A stretch of DNA of 64,000 nucleotides from positions 8,558,001 to 8,622,000 of the forward strand of contig NC_088316.1 in the NCBI RefSeq assembly GCF_910592395.1, read 5' to 3'. Both the position numbers and the translations under genes were made by a program. This document shows, piece by piece, positions 1 through 10,830 of this stretch. Each line of letters opens with the position of its first letter. The first letter of the stretch is position 1. This DNA is from Lineus longissimus. Lineage: Eukaryota; Nemertea; Pilidiophora; Heteronemertea; Lineidae. Under the pieces are notes generated by a model. The model did not search any database. It worked only from the letters and a program-made list of their open reading frames with translations, and was not told the origin of the DNA.

Positions 1-9
1 TTTCAACAC

Positions 10-182
10 TTACTGATTGATACCGATAGATGAGCAAAGAAGAGAGAACAGTTTCCCTGTGAGCGAAGTCGCTGCGTCTGTGACAACTACAGACGGGATA
101 CCAAACATTGTTACAACCTTTTGGAGAAAAGCTCCGCAAATTGTCTCAGCCTGTAAGGACTTAAGAGGCGTACAAATTATCC
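10..182 (-). mobile_element. Ty3/gypsy integrase core fragment
   Basis: Read on the minus strand this gives about 57 residues in one frame ending at a TAA. They resemble the central part of a Ty3/gypsy integrase core: a stretch like PLKSLQAETICGAF, then FGIPSVVVTDAATSL, where the D of VTD corresponds to the second catalytic Asp of the DDE triad (usually SDxG). No third catalytic residue remains because the frame stops soon after GIN. The upstream side is cut at about 181, where a CTTGG-rich repeat begins. It is a dead scrap of a retrotransposon. Assignment rests on motif recall, not on a search. Confidence 0.6.
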
Positions 183-643
183 CTTAGGAAAATAAATCCA
201 AGAAAAACCCAAGATCATCTTGCATAATCTTGCATGCGTCTTGGGTTTTCTTGGGTCCTGTACAATTGTGTATATCAATGTATTAATACCCAAGAAAACA
301 CCTGGCGAAGCGAAAATCCCTGTGTTTTCTTGGGATTGTCTTAGAAAATTTTATTCCATCGACCTCTGTTTGTCTTGTATTTTCTTGGATAATTCTTGGC
401 ATTTCTTGGATTGTACGAAAGTAAACACAAGAAATTGCAAGAATATATCTTTGATGGCTCTTGCAAATTCTTGTTAATTCTTTTAAATTCTTGTATGGGT
501 CTGTATCTTGGGTCTTTCTATGAACACAAGAATTGTCAAGAAAGAGTTCTTGTCCTGAACCCAAGAAAGTGTCTTGGGTTTTTCTATGAACACAAGAATT
601 GGCAAGAAAGAATTCTTGGCAATTCTTGGATGTGGCCTGAACC
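181..643 (+). mobile_element. CTTGG/CCAAG-rich repeat element, copy 1
   Basis: It starts with CCCTTAGGAAAATAAATCC and is dominated by CTTGG and CCAAG words on both strands. It ends with GGCAATTCTTGGATGTGGCC. The same two ends bound the copy at 54453-55384, which is nearly identical over the first 300 bases, so this is a discrete interspersed element. Frames through it are low-complexity and not credible proteins. Confidence 0.7.
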
Positions 644-1426
644 CTAGATGCCCAAAAACAAGCAAAATGGATAAAACCGAATGACGCATTAGCTATTTTT
701 TTCAAATTTTATTCTGCCAAAAATATTTAACGGAGCGCCTCCTCAACAGTTAAAATCTTAGGCACTTTTAGTCCCTGGGAGCTATGCCCCTTAGAGTTTG
801 TTGATTTTGGGTGTATCTACTGTTAATTTCCTCTGATGCATGAATGGATGGATGCACCAGATGGAAAATATAATTATTGGTACCAATTAAATGAAATGTT
901 CCAGGGACCAGGTACTCACCTGTTGATCAAGGTATGCAAAGTGAAAGGAAAGAATTGATAGATTTAATGTGATAATGTTCTACAGGATTGATTGGCATAC
1001 TGATGCAGTTTTTGCTATTTTCAACATGAGAGCCCCCTGGCAGCCAGAGAAAGGGCTAAATAGGGTTTAAAACGAAGAAAAAACCAAGAAGAACAGATAG
1101 TCAAAAAATAGAAGGGGGATACAGGAGAAAAAAAAGAAAACTAATTTTTGATCCACGGTTTCTTTAGAACTCAATGGTGATGACCTTCAGGACTTATCAC
1201 ACTTTTTGTGTTTTCACATTCTGCCTCCTGGCGGCCAAACCATAAAATATATTGCACCGCGATTTGGTCCCTTAGTTGTGGTCACGAAGGGGTACATGTG
1301 TACCAAATTTATTTCAGTAGCTTTTTAAAAAAAAGCAGTTACGAAAAGTTCCACCATTGTTTAACGATGACGCTGCGTGATGGTAAAGTCTCACAGGTGA
1401 GCCAAAAAGCACAGCAAGGCAAATAC
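644..1426. other. No gene recognised
   Basis: AT-rich sequence with a poly-purine stretch near 1115-1140. It should hold the intron following the exon at 1427-1576 on the minus strand. I see no further exon or repeat family that I can support. Confidence 0.5.
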
Positions 1427-1576
1427 CTGTAACATTTTCTCCGGATGCTGACACTTGACCTGATGCTGACACTTGACCTGATGCCGACCCTTGCCCTGAT
1501 GTTGACACCTGCACTGTTCCCTTCCTTCTCTCTAATAGCTTTATCCCTAAACATTCTGCTTTCGTTTGAGCATAAT
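1427..1576 (-). CDS. Exon 2 of a probable BEN-type gene
   Basis: On the minus strand a polypyrimidine tract and CAG precede the exon, and GTATTT follows it. Using the two-base carry-over, the exon begins D-YAQTKAECLGIKLLERRKG and then enters a Ser/Gly/Gln repeat (SASGQV-type units, three copies) built on a 15-base DNA repeat at about 1455-1510. The start phase exactly completes the split codon at the end of the exon at 3081-3267, joining ...GFG to D. It ends in phase 1, so the gene continues leftwards, but no further exon was found before position 1. The function of this segment is unknown. In BEN proteins such a Lys/Glu-rich linker commonly precedes the DNA-binding domain (inference). Confidence 0.5.
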
Positions 1577-1610
1577 CTGAAGAAAAAAATTAATGAATTA
1601 TAGAATTGTC

Positions 1611-2340
1611 CAAGGCACGCCAAAGCAGAATTATTTCAACCCTGTACAAAATATTGGCAACATTTTAAAAATTATCCAACATTTTAAAAAACAAGCCAAC
1701 AGTAATTTTTTTTCCATTTGACATTCGTTAGGAAAACATATTTTTCCGGATCGATCAAACCAAAATTTTTACAACATTTATTTTCGTTCAACATTTTTTT
1801 TGGTCAAAATTGTTTTTGTCCAAAAACAAGCGCCATCTGTTAACAGCTATTAGAACCTTATCATATCGTGACAAGGTTTAGCTATGAACCCGAACGCTGC
1901 CACTGCACAGAACTTTATTCATCTGATCCTATGTGAGAAATAATAAAAGGTACTTGTTTTCAAATTGAACGTAAGCATCGTCACAACTTTCACTGAATTC
2001 CTGATGTGTTTTAGGAAGTAGCCCAAAGCTTAACCTCGTCCCTGCGAGTTCTACAAGCTTGAGTTCTACAAGCTTGAGTTCTACAAGCTATTCATAGATG
2101 AAATGAAAAAAAATGTTGCAGGATTTTTTTATAATAACCCCAAAATAGTTTCCCATAGTTCCCCCTCCCCCCCCCAAAACAAATTTTTTGAAATGTCATA
2201 CGGAAAAAACAATTGTTGGCTTGTTTTCTCAAAATATATGTTGATATGATTCTCATTCTCAAATTTTTTGATCGTCTTTATAAAGTTGTTGGTATATTTG
2301 GAAAGTTTAGATAGTTTTTCAGAACGGATTTAGATTTCGG
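1611..2340 (+). mobile_element. Partial copy of the GGCACGCC inverted-repeat element
   Basis: It begins GGCACGCCAAAGCAGAATTA, matching the end of the element at 41220-43428. It also shares the internal landmarks 'gcgccatctgt', 'cttattcatctgatcctatgtgagaa' style text, 'ttaacctcgtccctg' and a 3' stretch near 2285-2320. It lacks the second terminal arm here. A 17-base sequence (gagttctacaagcttga type) is tandemly repeated at 2046-2090. Confidence 0.55.
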
Positions 2341-3080
2341 GCTCAAGCTCAAAAAAAGGTTGTCAACTGACGGAATAAGGCTCATTTCACCATAGAAATA
2401 CCACTAACCCTAACCCAATGAGTATGACGTCACTTCCGAGCCCGAATTCTAAATCTTAGTTTAGTACTTAGCCCATTTTACCTAGAACTGAATTTAAGAG
2501 AGTCCTTTTCCCTTTGCAAGTTTAGAAAGTCAGTTCAGGTATAACAATAGCCTCACCTCAGAGCAAAATACAGACTATCAGGCCTCTCAATTATTAGGCC
2601 TACCCATCGCGGCAAGCCTCTTAATTATTTGGCCTACATTTTTATCATAACTTAACCCGAGTAAGGGTGTAATTTCAGGTGTTTAAGGAGTGGATTTGAC
2701 TGTTTTGGGATGTACAAAATGCTTGGTCTTTAGCCTTACCCTTAAAATTATTTTTTTTAGTTGTCACCCCCCCCCAAGGCCCACTCAACCACCCGATCAA
2801 ACAATCATCTGATGAGCCGAGGTATTGGCTGATTTAACGATTACACTACCGGTAACTTACAAATGTATTGGGTGTCAACTGTCTATGTGTATACTATTTG
2901 TGTATGCACTGTATGTCGGCTGATCAAGCGATATTTGACGATCAATTTAGTCAATGGAATCATGCCAGCTCTGGCCATCTCTGCAGCTCCATGTCAAACT
3001 CAAAGGCCAGTAGGCAGTAGTGTCGATCAAGGATTGCTTCGTTATGAGCAAATAATATCAAGTAGACATCGTAGGCTAAC
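2341..3080. other. No gene recognised
   Basis: Moderately AT-rich sequence between the two left-hand exons, thus probably intron. It contains a poly-C run near 2765 and two similar blocks ('caggcctctcaattattaggcctac' type, 2580-2640). I see no coding signal. Confidence 0.45.
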
Positions 3081-3267
3081 CTCCGAATCCCAAGATCTTG
3101 CCCCACAGAATTCCCATGTTGGGCCATTTCGCCTGTACTCGTTCTCCTACATAGTACTCGCTGAAGTCTTTCCTGGGTTCTATTATTTGACTAAGCGCCT
3201 TTGGAGTAACCTCATTGTCGATCTCCCACAATAGCATTAGCACTGCATGGGTTCTTGGTGTTGACAT
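3081..3267 (-). CDS. First coding exon of a probable BEN-type gene
   Basis: The minus-strand ATG at 3267-3265 opens 62 codons plus one base, followed by a GTTAGC donor. The peptide starts MSTPRTHAVLMLLWEIDNEV and continues to a VGERVQAKWPNMGILWGKIL stretch. This 'acidic residue, short strand, W, then W..k..y/i.GkIL.fG' arrangement is what I recall at the N-terminus of many invertebrate BEN-domain proteins, where a small Tudor/SH3-like fold precedes the BEN domain. The exon joins in phase to the one at 1427-1576. No BEN domain is seen on this side, so the family call is an inference. A second BEN locus lies at 55-62 kb on the same strand, so these may be tandem paralogues. The sequence just upstream (3270-3340) is unremarkable. 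Confidence 0.5.
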
Positions 3268-3525
3268 AATTCACTATCCAAACAAAAGATCAAAACGAAG
3301 ACACAAAAGAACGACACAATGAACGAACAAAGCATGCACAGCAAGGTGTACAATGGCGTATTTGGCGGTTCCCAGGAATTCTCACAGTGGCGAGATTAAA
3401 TGATACCTTCCATTTATCAAAATGTTCACTTTGTTCTTACGCGGCAAAAAGCTACGATCAATAAAGAAATATTGTGAAAAATATTCTGAAAGATTTCAAT
3501 CTGATATCTCTGTCGATAATTGCAT

Positions 3526-6218
3526 TTTTAGCTAGTCAAATAGCTATTCGATTGGTGTCCGTCCTTCCATCCATCCTGCCATCCTTCCATCCATCTAGCC
3601 ATCTGTAGACAAAGTTGGGCATTTTGTAATCATACAACCGAGGCACTTCAAATCTAGTCTTGCTTATAAACACCGCAGAAAATGTTGCTTACGGAAAAAA
3701 TTTTGGGCGATTCGACTCAAATTCAGCTCCCCAGGGGGCAAAATGCATAAATGAAAAAACAATTTTTTTGACACTCTATTCCAGCAGATAAAAGCTTGAA
3801 ATAAAGTTGAAAAGGTCTTCATGATACAGAAGTTTTGATGTAAAATAGATTAGTGTCGATTTATATCACCAGTTGGCGGTAGTGAGCAAAACTGTTGTTT
3901 GACCCCGGATGACCCCGCTTTAAATTTCCCGCCGCGAACTGACATGAAAACCTCGAACCAGGGAATACCGAACTGCTGGTATTGCCAAGTGCATCCACTG
4001 TATGAACGGCTCGTCTGGGATAAATTGACGAGGCGGCTCGACCCTCCACTGCGCGGTCGAGGTTACCTGGAGTACTATCATCAAGAAAATGCGGTGACCT
4101 TTTTATTTCTACCGGAGCGATGATTTTGTAAGTGACAAATTTTCTTATTTAAGCCTTTACGGAAATGTATTTTGGTACGAAACTTCACACGTTTATAGAA
4201 AAGATCAACGAGAATGTGTTCAAATGCCCTCATAACGATGAGTTCAACGGAATTTGGTCAAAACAACCTTCGAATGAAGTCAACTTTCTTTGCGAAATTG
4301 AAGCGACGACCTCATTATTTATCGTAATTTATGCAGATCTGAGTCCAGCTGATGGGTGATGTTCTGATTTGTGTTCAAACTATTGGAAACTTCTGAAATT
4401 AGTTCTATTAGTTCTACTATTCTGCAGGAGTATATTATAGCCATTGATGTTGACAGCTAAAATCACGAAAACTTTGTTCATTTATCAAACTGTATCGAGT
4501 GTTATCGAATAGAATGGATGTGTCAATCGTCGGGGCGGATTGATATGTGGTTGTGCGTCCAAGGCGATTAGGTCATTCAGTTAGTTTGAGAAAGATCATG
4601 ATCACGAAGATGCGTGTTGTGTTATCATAACCGGAAAATAAGTTGAAGTTATTAGTAGTACTACGATTCTTACATGAGTAAAAAGTACGTTTTAAGCAAC
4701 ACAATAATGTTACTCTCATAAAAAAACTGTCAATTCTCCTTACCACTCACAGAAGCCAAGCCATTGCTGTTAAGTTATGCAGGGGCTTAATCAATTACCT
4801 GCACTCCCTGTGGGGTGAATAACATTACCTTTTGAACAGCTGGCTATAGGGGGATGATTGGAACAGCCGGTATACCTGCTGACCTGCTGAACCCAGGTTA
4901 ATGTTATTTTCAATCCACGATTGCAGGTCACCTGATTTTCGAGATTTCGTGGGAAATTGTAAACAAACGCATGTGTGCAGTTCAAATGTAAACAAAAATG
5001 TATTTTTGGTACTTTTGGTTGCTGGACTTGGGTTTTCCCGCAGTTAGGAGCTGGGGTCAAATTGGTGGTCTGTTGTTTATGGGTGCTGTTTTAGTCAGAG
5101 GTAGTCCTTGATTATGAAGGGATTTTCAAATTAAGGTGACCATGGTCTTTTTATGTGCTCACCACAGCTTTCAATACTTGATGTATCTGAAGAGGCGCGC
5201 GGAACCTGACATGGCCTTACCATGGAGCTGCTCACGGTGCTGAACTTCTAGCTTGCCTGTCGACTAAGTGCCTTTTTGGCCGAGACATTGCTACATGTAG
5301 GAAGAGCACGCATTTTAAATTAATAGTAGTGATAGGACAGTTGGTTCGAGCCATTTGGCAGCCGACATGTGAAGGCCTATCTGGGATCTCCTTCTTCTCC
5401 TTATAAAAAGGGGCATATTGCTGACTAAGGAACAAGGCATATTGACATTGCCTCATCATCTCTATCAGACCAATTGATATACTTTTAATTATGCACGCAT
5501 ACATCACGCCATTTCAGGGTAATGTCTGTGGACAATTGGTTTGATTAATTTGTCTCTTCGATATTGCTCCTTTATTGCATTAGATTTTCATCGCATTTCA
5601 ATCCATTCAAGATATAGCCAATTTGAACCTGTCTGCGCCAAGGATAGATTGGTTCCCGATCGACTCACTAGGGATACGCAGTAGAGCACAATGTCATGAA
5701 AAATGACCCTTTGTATTGTAAATTCCAGTCACCTGCAGGACAGGTCAATTTCTCTCAATAAAATTAATTTTGTTGACTCCTGTAATCTCTACCTTATTAA
5801 AAAAAAAGACAGTGGTGTTAGTCCCAAACTGGTAATTTCTATTTATTTTGACCTCTGTTAAATCAGGATACCTCTCAATTACAGACAGCATTTTGTATCC
5901 TTGTGCTGTACAACCCAGCCTGGGTACAGTTGTCCATGGAGAAGTCTCATCCTCTCTGACACTTCTTTTCTGTAAAGCTGCCGATACAACATACTGAACA
6001 AGGGATATCATCCGTTGCCTCCTGTAATATTTACATACCATGGCTGATAAGTTCAATCTTATTTCATCCAGCTGGCAGCTCTGCATTGAAAATTTTAGTG
6101 GTATAACGTGTTCTCTTGACCTTCAAACAGTAGTATAAAGCCGATATTTACTACTTTGCACCATCAGTCCTATGTTATTAGGTCATCCAGCTGAGTGCCA
6201 GGCCCTTGGGCCTCTTGT
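3526..6218 (+). mobile_element. Family 1 repeat element, copy A (TTTTTAGCT ... GGCCCTTGGGCCTCTTG)
   Basis: It starts TTTTTAGCTAGTCAAATAG with a short (ccatcctt)-like repeat at 3560-3600, and ends CAGCTGAGTGCCAGGCCCTT followed by GGGCCTCTTG. Compared with copy C (55637), the 5' hairpin is missing exactly between two AGCT words. Positions 3840-4360 match copy C (55965-56465) and 4355-4660 match copy C (57165-57450). The right half (4731-6218) matches copy B (32608-34103) closely. No long open frame is conserved. Short frames at 4165-4359 and 56276-56476 are alike only because the DNA is repeated. It is a non-autonomous element of undetermined class; see findings for a Helentron-like reading. 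Confidence 0.75.
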
Positions 6219-6446
6219 TATGTTTTATGAAAATATTTCTGATCCCAGAATGCTTTGCGTGCGAATGTAAATATCCGTCTGTGTGTACCTTCACATGTAT
6301 CATGTATGCACAAAATGCATGCAATAGTGACAATGAGCCGGTTATGATGTGCATTTTGATTGATTTCAAAGCCGATTCAAGGCATCTTACATCTCAGGAA
6401 ATATGTTGTATTTTAATATTAGTACCTTAACTAGTGAACATGAAGT

Positions 6447-7262
6447 GTGAGTGGTGAATCCCATGTTTCTAAACACTTATTTCAAGTATTAGTCTTGGCT
6501 TGGGTCGATTATTTACCAACCATGTTGACACCGTCTAAGTATCAAATGAGTCTTGGATTTTCTTTGGTTGTGTCCGCAAAGATTTTAGAGACACATTTTA
6601 TCTTGGACTTTCTTGTATTTGAACTCTGCCAAAAAATAAGTCGGCAGATCAACAAAAGAGTATCAAGTGAGTATTTGGTTTTCTTGGATTTTCTATGCAA
6701 GTATTTTCCAACACACATTTTGTCTTGGACTTTCTTGTATATGAACTTCCAAAAATACCTCGGGTCAGAAAAGCAAAGGAGTATCATGTGAATCTTGGAT
6801 TTTCTTGGGTTTTCTATGCAAATATTTTCGAGCAAATTTTGTCTTGGACTTTCTTGTATATGAACTCTGCCAAAAAATAAGTCAAAGTCAGAAATGCAAA
6901 GGAGTATCAAGTGAGTCTTGGGTTTTCTTGGATCTTCGCTGCAAATATTTTAAAGACATATTTTGTCTTGAACTTTCTTCTGTTGAACTCTGCAAAAAAA
7001 TCCCATTCTTGGGTGTTCATGGATTACCTTCAAAAAAGATAAGTGTGTCTTGGATTTTCTTGGATTAATTTGGACCGAAAAATACGAGTCAGAATTGTCT
7101 TGGGTATTCTTGGCCAGTTCTTGGAATTTCTTGGATTAACTTGATCAGGACAAAAGTTGTCTTGGGTTTTCTTGGGTTGTCCTGGGTTTTCTTGGGTTGT
7201 CTTGGGTTTTCTTGGATATTTTTGGGGTATCTTGGGTTTTTCTTGGATTTATTTTCCTAGGG
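6447..7262 (+). repeat. CTTGG-rich element with four ~121-bp tandem units
   Basis: The word TATCAARTGAGT recurs at about 6540, 6661, 6782 and 6905, giving a period of 121-123 bases. Each unit carries CTTGGATTTTCTTGG and CTTGGACTTTCTTG words. The 3' part (7155-7245) decays to short CTTGGGTTTT repeats. It ends with GGATTTATTTTCCTAGGGG at 7244-7262, the reverse complement of the start of copies 1 and 3, so these elements appear to have terminal inverted repeats. The left edge is uncertain. Confidence 0.65.
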
Positions 7263-7360
7263 GACGTGCTTTTACTGACGTATTCATTTTGGTCGGGACA
7301 AATGACTGTGCTGCCAGCGGGCCCGGATTCTCGACGAAGAAAATTTGTGATCGCATTTAT
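7263..7360 (+). pseudogene. SGNH-hydrolase-like exon fragment with GTND block
   Basis: Directly after the repeat end, the plus frame reads DVFILVGTNDCAASG and reaches a GTAAGT donor at 7361 in phase 0. GTND with a preceding hydrophobic strand is the block III signature of SGNH/GDSL hydrolases, where the Asn helps form the oxyanion hole. The left part of the exon is missing and abuts the repeat at 7262. About 1.5 kb away a minus-strand exon carries the matching C-terminal 'D..HP' block, so two opposed pieces of this fold exist here. The exon could instead belong to a mobile element that carries an esterase-like domain. Confidence 0.35.
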
Positions 7361-7447
7361 GTAAGTTTTCCAGCTAGCAGTCATCACGGTAGTGTTAGGC
7401 CTGCATTGATGTGGAAGGAACATGGAGCTAGTAAAGTTTGGCCATAA

Positions 7448-8880
7448 GTTTTATATGACGTAAAGTCCTTTTTAAATCAAATGATGAAGAAGCAATCATT
7501 GAACTTATGCAAAATATTGTAAACATTGGAAGACAACTTCAAGTATAAAATTGCTTGATTAAGTTGCTTGTTTCGAAGAAGAGGTTGATAAGGTTTTGAA
7601 ATAGCGTTTTATGGTCTCTGTAATATTGCTTTCATGAAATAGTATGTCATGTTACAAGTGCTGCACCAAATTCGTGTGTGACAGTTTCGACTATTCCTCC
7701 GAGGAACATGGATGACAAAGCGTGGTTGAAGGCAAAGCAGATCAACAAGGCTATCAAGGCATTGAAGATGACGTATGCAGTAGAGGTATTTTGTTTCAAA
7801 AGAACCCATGGACCACTTCATGAACACCACATAAACATCCTTCAACTTGTCTGAAGTTTTCTGTGGTGTTTCAGAGGTGTCTTGAAAGGTGTTTGCTGAG
7901 GTGTTTTAGGGATTATTTTTAGTAGAGTTCTAATACACGGCAATCCCCACAATGACGTCATCGATATTACCATGAATATTGATGTTACGGCTTTTTTTCA
8001 TCGCCCTGAACTCTATCACGTAATCATCTTTTGCAGACGTATTTGATTTTTGCTGATTATAGGCCCCAGATTCTGATCATTTCGGTGCTTTTGAAGCACT
8101 TTTTGGCTCCGATTTTTAACATCACCGGCCGGCGAGGCCGGGATTTTGTCAATCGCACATACATTAGCATGTATTAAGCTCCGCCCCCGTTATGTTAACG
8201 TCATCCTCATGGCTGATCCCGCGAGCTGTCAAGTATGTTGAGCGAAGAAAACGGAGAACTGTGTGACAGTTGAAAGTAGGAATCAGAACTAAGAGCCGTA
8301 AATGCTTATCGATGATCTATCATGCCCATCTGACTGTTTGAATGATTAATGAGCGTGTTATTTTGAGAAAGGAGCGAGCGATTATGTCGGGAAAAAGATC
8401 ATTCGCAAAACGGTATAGCGAATAGACAGGGAGATCACTACACTACTTCCTTTTGCAATGTTGGACAGATTCTAAAAATCGCCATACCCACGTGTGAATG
8501 GCTGTGGAGCAACTTGTGACCCCCTGGTGATGGACACAAATTTGCTGAAAGCAAATTTCACAGTTCCAGTTCAATACTTTAGTAATGCAGTGAAGACATG
8601 ATGCTTTTTCTACCTTCCCAAAAGCAAAATAATGTCACAACCTGCCCTACCCATTTCCAACAAAACAATACAACCCAGCTATAATAAACATACTAACCAA
8701 CACAAAATCGACAATATTTTCAGATTTATTACGATTCACCACTGATCAATTCACAATTAAAACCCTCAAACTTTACAATATATAAAGACTCTTCACTATT
8801 ACAAAAAGATTTTAGGTCTACAATTCAAATAACAAACATCATAGTCACCACAAACACATAAAAACACCCAAGTCTAGTCT
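7448..8880. other. No gene recognised
   Basis: Unassigned sequence. It contains short GGTGTTT-rich runs near 7860-7910 and a GC-rich spot at 8125-8145. I found neither exon-like frames nor a recognisable repeat family. Confidence 0.45.
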
Positions 8881-9150
8881 TCACTTGTACCAAAACTGCT
8901 GACAATTTCCAGAACCGTGTCCAGCTGCCCTGCACACCTGGCAGAACGAATATGGATAACGAACAACCACATCTTCAACTTTAGATGTACGAGCCCCCGG
9001 TAGCTTGAGAGCAATCTTCACAAGCTGCGTCAACACCTTACTTCCTTCCAAAGTTGGGTGCAATCCATCATTGCGGCTCACCAAATCTGCTTTTGCTGGC
9101 CTTTCATCCTGGCTGCTATCTTTCTGCCCACGGCCTCTACAGAAAACACG
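8881..9150 (-). CDS. Terminal exon: SGNH-like C-terminus plus zinc knuckle
   Basis: A minus-strand acceptor (TTTCAG) at 9151-9156 is followed by 89 codons and TGA. The peptide contains SRNDGLHPTLEGSKVL, which fits the final block of SGNH hydrolases (D..H, with the catalytic Asp/His). It ends with FCQVCRAAGHGSGNCQ, a C-x2-C-x4-H-x4-C zinc knuckle. Zinc knuckle plus esterase-like domain suggests a retroelement ORF1 or gag-like protein rather than a metabolic enzyme (inference). The next exon-like block upstream (9337-9534) ends in a phase that would not read correctly into this one, so they may not belong to the same transcript. Confidence 0.4.
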   Translation of the reverse strand, partial: RVFCRGRGQKDSSQDERPAKADLVSRNDGLHPTLEGSKVLTQLVKIALKLPGARTSKVEDVVVRYPYSFCQVCRAAGHGSGNCQQFWYK

Positions 9151-9336
9151 CTGAAATCATAACACACACTTATTAATTATATACCATGCACATAACATTA
9201 CAGCTACGAATACTAATATAAACCGGCTCTATTACACTTGCAGAAGTTATGTTCATCACAAATCAAACACTAAGCCTACACGCCATGAGTATCTCCGCTA
9301 GTAATAGTAATAACATCCTAACCAAAATCCACTTAC

Positions 9337-9534
9337 ACAAACATTGCATATCTTCACTGCATACGTCATATGTAGGCTGATATATTTTTTTGATTCCTCT
9401 GAGAGTCTTTTCATCCGTGAAAGGAATGAAGACTCCATCAGTTGAACCGAGTTGAAATTTCAACAGAACAGAAAATGACTCAAGTGATAGCCAATGGGCC
9501 GTCAAGCCTAAGAAGTTTCCAGACTTGGTAGCTC
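9337..9534 (-). pseudogene. hAT-transposase-like exon fragment
   Basis: Minus strand, between a TTGTACAG acceptor and a GTAAGT donor. After a two-base carry-over it reads ATKSGNFLGLTAHWLSLESF and continues for about 65 codons without a stop. The 'S..F.G(L/V)TAHW' string resembles the conserved segment of hAT (Ac/Hobo) transposases that follows the first catalytic Asp. The remainder does not match hAT well from memory. No hAT terminal repeats or 8-bp duplication were found. It could also be an unrelated host exon. Confidence 0.3.
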
Positions 9535-9636
9535 CTGTACAAATGTAAAATGATGATTAAATTGGTTTCACATGTACCAAATCCAAACTTTTCTTGTATC
9601 TTTTTTTGATGAAATGTAGTGTACTTTTTTTTCCCT

Positions 9637-10830
9637 TTAAGTAACACTGACAGAGGCCCATGCGTGCCTATCAATCAAGGGGCAGGTTGACAAGACTGAG
9701 AATAGTGTTGTACCGGTATTGATTATAATTCTATTTTTATGCCAATATCGATGATTTTACGCAGACTTTGTGTCAAAATATTGAAAATAAGGATAACATA
9801 CTGACATAGTGAACCAAAATATCAAAGTGTAAATGGGTGTGTGCATGCTACAATCCAGCCTTTCGTTCCAGTTAATACATTTTTTAATATATTTAAAAAA
9901 GAAGAGCATTCAGAATTATGAAATATCAATGCATTACCAGAAGCCTACAGAAGCCTTAAGACCTCACGAAGCTGACCAGATAAATGTGCAAATTCATTTC
10001 ATTATTCTAAATTATAATTGTTAAATTGAAGCAGCTTGTTTAGAAAGTGGCAGCTCAGTTTCCCTTTAAGTGACACTGACAGAGGAACATGCGTGCCTAT
10101 CAATCAAGGGGCGGGCTGACAAGACTGAGAGTGAGAATAGTGTTGTACCGGTATTGATTATAATTCTGTTTTAAATGCCAATATCGATGATTTGACGCAG
10201 ACTTTGTGCCAAAATATTAAAAATAAAGAACAAATACCGGTGTAAATAATATTTTCAATCTATCTAAAAATTTGCATTCAGAGTTATGAAATATCCATGC
10301 ACTACCAGAAGCCTACAGAAGCCTTAAGACCTCACGAAACTGACCAGATAAATGTACACATTCATTTCATTACCCATTCTAAATATAACTCCTAAATTGA
10401 AGCAGCTTCATATAGAAGGTGGCAGTGCAGTCCCCTTTAAGTGACAGAGGCCCATGCACGTGCCTATCAATCATGGGGCGGGCTGACAAGCCCGGGTATA
10501 GTGTTGTATTGATTACAATTCTATTTTATATGCCAATATCGGTGATTTGACGTGGACTTTGTGTCAAAATATTCAAAATAAGGATCACATTGTGAACCAA
10601 AATAACAAAGTGTAAATGTTGTGTGCTGCAATCCAGCCTTCCGTTCGAGTTAATAAATTTTTTTTTTAAATATCAATTTCAAAAGACTGAGCATTCAGAA
10701 AATGAAATCTTCATGCACTACCAGAAGCCTACAGAAGCCATAAGACCTCACGTAGCTGACCAGATAAATGTGCACGTTAATTTCATTATTCTAAACATAG
10801 CCTTCTCTTGATTTGAAAATGAAAACATGA
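9637..10830 (+). repeat. Three-unit tandem repeat (~370-425 bp units)
   Basis: Units begin near 9637, 10062 and 10434 with CCCTTTAAGTGACACTGACA (partly deleted in the third). All contain 'gcgtgcctatcaatcaagggg', an 'atgccaatatcg.tgatttgacg' block, and 'accagaagcctacagaagcc' followed by 'gaccagataaatgtg'. They differ by scattered substitutions and small indels. No coding frame is shared. Confidence 0.8.

Noticed and set aside
4165-4359. 64-codon frame nearly repeated at 56276-56476
   Set aside because: It is conserved only because both lie in family 1 copies. There is no third copy, no domain and no selective pattern visible.
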